Positions 6,277 through 8,691 of a DNA stretch of 8,691 bases are shown here, piece by piece. The notes under the pieces are model-generated. The model searched no databases, was not told the DNA's origin, and saw only the letters and a list, made by a program, of their open reading frames with translations. The stretch is from NCBI GenBank assembly GCA_023388675.1, contig JAEWFU010000052.1:1-8691 (forward strand), in the 5' to 3' direction. The DNA is from Pseudomonadota bacterium (GTDB lineage Bacteria; Pseudomonadota; Alphaproteobacteria; Rhizobiales; Rhizobiaceae). The translations under genes were made by a program, and so were the position numbers. Each line of letters starts with the position of its first letter. Position 1 is the stretch's first letter.

Positions 6277-6928
6277 ACCCCACACCATTCGACGTCTTAC
6301 CCTACCGCTGTCGCGCGACGAGGCGCGATCGCTGACGCTTGGCGAGACGGTCCTGCTCGACGGGGAGGCGACGATGACCGCCGGCTTCCCAACCCATCAG
6401 CGCATCGTGAAGGTGCTTGACGAAGGTCGGAAATTGCCTTTGCCGATGGCCAACGGAGCCTTCTTCCACATGGGCAGTTCGTGCCGGCAGGAAGGCGGGC
6501 GCTGGATCACGAACTACGTCAATCCGACGACTTCGACGCGCTTTGACGACTACATGCCCGGCATCGTGCGTCAGCTCGGTCTGACGGCGACCGGCGGCAA
6601 GGGTGGCATGGGACGCGCCAGCGTCGAGGCGCTGCGGGACGTTGGCTGCGTCTATTTCTCGATGCCCGGCGGCGCATCGCCACTATTGAGCACAGGCGCG
6701 GTCGAGCGGCTTCAGACCGGCTGGGATGACCTCATCGAGCAGTTCCGGCTGTCTCGCTTCCGGCTCGACGGTTTCGGCCCCGTCACCGTTGCGATCGACG
6801 CCCATGGCAACAGCATGTACGAGGTTATACAGGATGGCGCGGCGGCGCGCATGCCGGAAATCCTCGAAGGACTCGAGCAGGCGCGTCGAGAATCGGCCGC
6901 ACGCCTCGCCGCCACAAAACGCGTCTGA
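6269..6928 (+). CDS. class I fumarase/tartrate dehydratase-like hydratase, beta subunit
   Basis: This is the partner subunit (C-terminal part of FumA-type enzymes; TtdB-like), 219 residues from the chosen start. Family features include RRLTLPLSRDEARSL-LGE at the N-terminus, NPTTSTRFDDYMP with Thr87 and Arg91 where the family has GPTTSGRMD, GGKGGMG with Lys111, a VYFSMPGGASPLL strand, and AIDAHGNSMYE near the end. The segment that usually reads ARDAAHKR is here AGFPTHQR, so a near-invariant Arg-Asp pair is replaced by Gly-Phe. I chose TTG at 6269 because AAGGTGG (6256-6262) sits six bases before it and it overlaps the alpha stop by only 8 bases, as coupled subunits often do. ATG at 6251 or GTG at 6248 would add 6-7 residues but have no clear ribosome-binding site. 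It must work with the alpha subunit, as the active site lies between them in this family. Confidence 0.88.
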   Translation: MSEPHTIRRLTLPLSRDEARSLTLGETVLLDGEATMTAGFPTHQRIVKVLDEGRKLPLPMANGAFFHMGSSCRQEGGRWITNYVNPTTSTRFDDYMPGIVRQLGLTATGGKGGMGRASVEALRDVGCVYFSMPGGASPLLSTGAVERLQTGWDDLIEQFRLSRFRLDGFGPVTVAIDAHGNSMYEVIQDGAAARMPEILEGLEQARRESAARLAATKRV

Positions 6929-6968
6929 CATCACCTTGAACTGAGGTCTGAAACGGAAAGGATAGCCC

Positions 6969-7415
6969 GTGCGGCGCTATTTCGAAGATTTCTCCATCGA
7001 CGAGACCTGGGTCAGCAAGACCGTCACGCTCAGCGAAGACGAAATCATCCGCTATGCTCGCGAGAATGATCCGCAGCCGATCCACACCGATCCCGAGAAG
7101 GCGGCCGCCGGTCGTTTCGGAACCGTCATCGCCAGCGGCTGGCAGATCGCGGCGCTGTCGATGCGGCTCTTCGTCGAAGCTGGCGGCTATGGCGAGACAC
7201 CGATGGTCGGCCTCGGTATCGACGAATTGCGCTGGCGCCGCCCAGTGCGCCCCGGCGATACGCTGCAGGTGACGCGTGAAGTAGTCGCCAAGGAACGTCA
7301 CAAGACGCGGCCGGAATACGGCATCATCCGCACCAAGGTGACGGTGACCAACCAGGACGGGGAAGCCGTGATGACGCTGGTCACGCTCGGGCAGGTCCCG
7401 GCCCGCCCGGCGTAG
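6969..7415 (+). CDS. MaoC-like (hot-dog fold) enoyl-CoA hydratase/dehydratase
   Basis: This 148-residue single-domain protein belongs to the MaoC/R-specific hydratase family, which adds water to or removes it from CoA-thioesters in the cytoplasm. The start YFEDF-IDETWVSKTVTLSEDEI is typical of the family. ARENDPQPIHTD carries the Asp34-x4-His39 pair that serves as the catalytic dyad in R-hydratases. It is followed by GRFGTVIASGWQIAALSMRL, as expected for the active-site helix and the following turn, and by LRWRRPVRPGDTLQV. The length matches the family. GTG at 6969 is preceded by AAAGGA at good spacing, 40 bases after the beta subunit, so it is probably the third gene of the rightward operon. 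Its stop is only 6 bases from that of the convergent SDR gene. The partner CoA-ester is unknown; the acyl-CoA ligase encoded nearby is a possible supplier. Confidence 0.92.
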   Translation: MRRYFEDFSIDETWVSKTVTLSEDEIIRYARENDPQPIHTDPEKAAAGRFGTVIASGWQIAALSMRLFVEAGGYGETPMVGLGIDELRWRRPVRPGDTLQVTREVVAKERHKTRPEYGIIRTKVTVTNQDGEAVMTLVTLGQVPARPA

Positions 7416-7421
7416 CTCAGT

Positions 7422-8183
7422 CTAGAGGTGCCGTCCTTCGTCGACCGGCACGACGATGCCCGTCGACGAGGTCAGGTGGGTTATGCAGGCGAGTACGGCG
7501 GCGGCCACGTCGTCGGCGCCGGTGATCTTGCGTAGCGGCATCTTTTCGGCCAGCGCCTCGAGCTGCGCGTGGGTGCGGCCGGGCACGAAGTCGGTATCCA
7601 CGCCCGCCGGCGAAACTGAGAAAACCCTGATCTTCGGCGCCAGCACCTTGGAAAGCCCGATGGTCAGCGTGTCGAGCCCGCCTTTGGCTGCGCAATAGGC
7701 GAGGCTTGAGCCGACACCGGTACGCGCGGCGATCGACGAGACGTTGACGATGACGGCGTTGTCGCCGCGTTCGAGAAGCGGGCGAAAGGCGCGCACCACG
7801 GCAAACGGCCCGCGCAGATTGACGCTGACGATGCGGTCGAAAATTTCATCACTGAGGCCGTCGAGGTCGTTGGCCGGCACCGGCTGCGTCGCACCGCCAT
7901 TGTTGACCAGCACGTCGAGCCGACCGAAGCGCTGCTCGATCGCCGAGGCCGCCTCGCTGACGCAGGCGGAATCATCGATAGTTACGCGCAGCGCCATGTG
8001 GCTCTCGCCGGGCAGCGAACGCACCACGTCCTCGGCTACCTCGCGGCGGCTGTTGTAGCCGACCACTACGGTGGCGCCGAGCGCTGCCAGCCGTGTTGCA
8101 GTGGCGCGTCCGATGCCGCTGCTGGCGCCTGTGACCAGCGCGATGCCGAGCCCCGATTCCACGGACTTGGGCGTCTCGTTCAT
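7422..8183 (-). CDS. short-chain dehydrogenase/reductase (FabG-like SDR)
   Basis: This 253-residue classical SDR is a cytoplasmic NAD(P)-dependent oxidoreductase. It carries the glycine-rich TGASSGIG at 18-25, LVNNGG at 92-97 (usually NNAG), and the full catalytic tetrad Asn122, Ser150, Tyr163 and Lys167, with the FabG-like spacings of 28, 13 and 4. YNSRRE after the second strand places Arg46 and Arg47 where a 2'-phosphate would bind, suggesting NADP(H); that is inference. ATG at 8183 overlaps the stop of the upstream acyl-CoA ligase as ATGA, a sign of translational coupling; an in-frame TTG at 8198 would overlap more and has less support. Its 3' end faces that of the MaoC gene. It probably oxidises a hydroxyacyl or alcohol intermediate, but the substrate cannot be named. 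Confidence 0.93.
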   Translation of the reverse strand: MNETPKSVESGLGIALVTGASSGIGRATATRLAALGATVVVGYNSRREVAEDVVRSLPGESHMALRVTIDDSACVSEAASAIEQRFGRLDVLVNNGGATQPVPANDLDGLSDEIFDRIVSVNLRGPFAVVRAFRPLLERGDNAVIVNVSSIAARTGVGSSLAYCAAKGGLDTLTIGLSKVLAPKIRVFSVSPAGVDTDFVPGRTHAQLEALAEKMPLRKITGADDVAAAVLACITHLTSSTGIVVPVDEGRHL

Positions 8184-8691
8184 GCGCTCTTCTCCCAATA
8201 TGGCTGGCGAAGCTCCTGTTTGAGGATCTTGCCGGCATTGTTGCGCGGCAGGTCGCCGCGTATCTCGATCGCCGACAGGCGCTGGGTGCGCCCGACCTGG
8301 CTATTGACCCAGTCGAGCAGCGTCGCCGGCGTGAGCGTCGTGCCGTCCCTGGAAACAACCAGCCCGAGCGGCGTCTCGCCCCAGGCCTCGCTTGGAATGC
8401 CGATCACCGCGGCTTCGGCGACGTCTGGATGGCCCAGCAGCTTCTCCTCGAGGTCCGAGGCGTAGATGTTGAAGCCCCCGGAGATGATCATGTCCTTCTT
8501 GCGGTCGAGCAGGACGAGGAATCCGTCCTCGTCAAACATGCCGATGTCGCCGGTGCGATGGCAGAGCGTTCCGTCCAGGTCGCGCCAATAGAAGGCGCGG
8601 TTGGCGTCCTCGTTGCGGAAGTAGCCCGACATCATCGTCGGCGAGCGGCCGATGATCTCGCCGCGCTCGCCTGCCGGAAGCGCGTTGCCGG
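8180..8691 (-). CDS. AMP-dependent acyl-CoA synthetase/ligase (partial, C-terminal end)
   Basis: The reading frame enters from the right edge, and the last 169 residues of an adenylate-forming enzyme are visible. Such ligases activate a carboxylic acid with ATP to an acyl-AMP and then to a CoA-thioester. Visible motifs in order are ERGEIIGRSPTMMSGYF (A6-like), CHRTGDIGMFDEDGFLVL (A7 and onward), DRKKDMIISGGFNIYASDLE (the A8 hinge), the LGHPDVAEAAVIGIP region, and LPRNNAGKILKQELR containing the catalytic A10 lysine. The start and the ATP-binding P-loop lie beyond the window; a full-length member is usually 500-560 residues. The Met at 8635 is internal, because homology continues upstream of it to the edge. 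The gene precedes the SDR gene and overlaps it by four bases. The pattern resembles fatty-acid or long-chain acyl-CoA ligases, but the acid cannot be identified from this part. Confidence 0.93.
   Translation of the reverse strand, partial: GNALPAGERGEIIGRSPTMMSGYFRNEDANRAFYWRDLDGTLCHRTGDIGMFDEDGFLVLLDRKKDMIISGGFNIYASDLEEKLLGHPDVAEAAVIGIPSEAWGETPLGLVVSRDGTTLTPATLLDWVNSQVGRTQRLSAIEIRGDLPRNNAGKILKQELRQPYWEKSA

Noticed and set aside
189..8691. Second copy of the tRNA-Phe 3' end as attR
   Set aside because: I saw no repeat of the TTCGAATCC-to-CACCA segment elsewhere in the window.

Overview
The window is GC-rich DNA with Shine-Dalgarno-led genes of alphaproteobacterial type. The gene families (TAXI-type TRAP binding protein, Ldh_2 oxidoreductase, two-subunit class I hydratase, MaoC, SDR, acyl-CoA ligase) and a tRNA-Phe next to a P4-type integrase point to Rhizobiales, perhaps Mesorhizobium or a relative. 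That placement is inference from gene content, not from a marker gene.

Left part (1-1369): a complete tRNA-Phe(GAA) with a plausible promoter is followed directly by the wreck of a P4-type tyrosine integrase. The integrase is readable only by moving through several frames, and it has lost its catalytic half. About 520 bases then hold no recognisable gene but do contain a cluster of perfect inverted repeats. This looks like the decayed edge of an integrated element at a tRNA-Phe attachment site, and lower-GC sequence around the integrase fits a foreign origin. No second copy of the tRNA 3' end was seen, so any far boundary lies outside the window.

Middle part (1370-7415): two divergent gene groups share a 184-bp intergenic region (5223-5406). 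Leftward are an Ldh_2-family NAD(P)-dependent dehydrogenase, an aldehyde dehydrogenase of the CddD/SSP0762-like type, and a periplasmic TAXI-family TRAP solute-binding protein without its permease. Rightward are the alpha and beta subunits of a class I (Fe-S) fumarase/tartrate dehydratase-like enzyme and a MaoC-type hydratase. Together they suggest uptake and breakdown of a small hydroxy- or keto-acid through dehydrogenation, hydration/dehydration and aldehyde oxidation. The hydratase keeps its three cluster cysteines but has changed several residues that are near-invariant in fumarases and tartrate dehydratases, so its substrate is open.

Right part (7416-8691): convergent to the MaoC gene, with only 6 bp between stop codons, is a leftward pair: the C-terminal 169 residues of an AMP-forming acyl-CoA ligase, cut by the window edge, and an SDR oxidoreductase overlapping it by ATGA. 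Ligase, SDR and MaoC are the usual parts of a CoA-ester (beta-oxidation-like) route and may continue the same catabolic theme.

The most interesting item is the divergent catabolic cluster built around an atypical class I hydratase. No defence system, CRISPR array or intact mobile element was seen.
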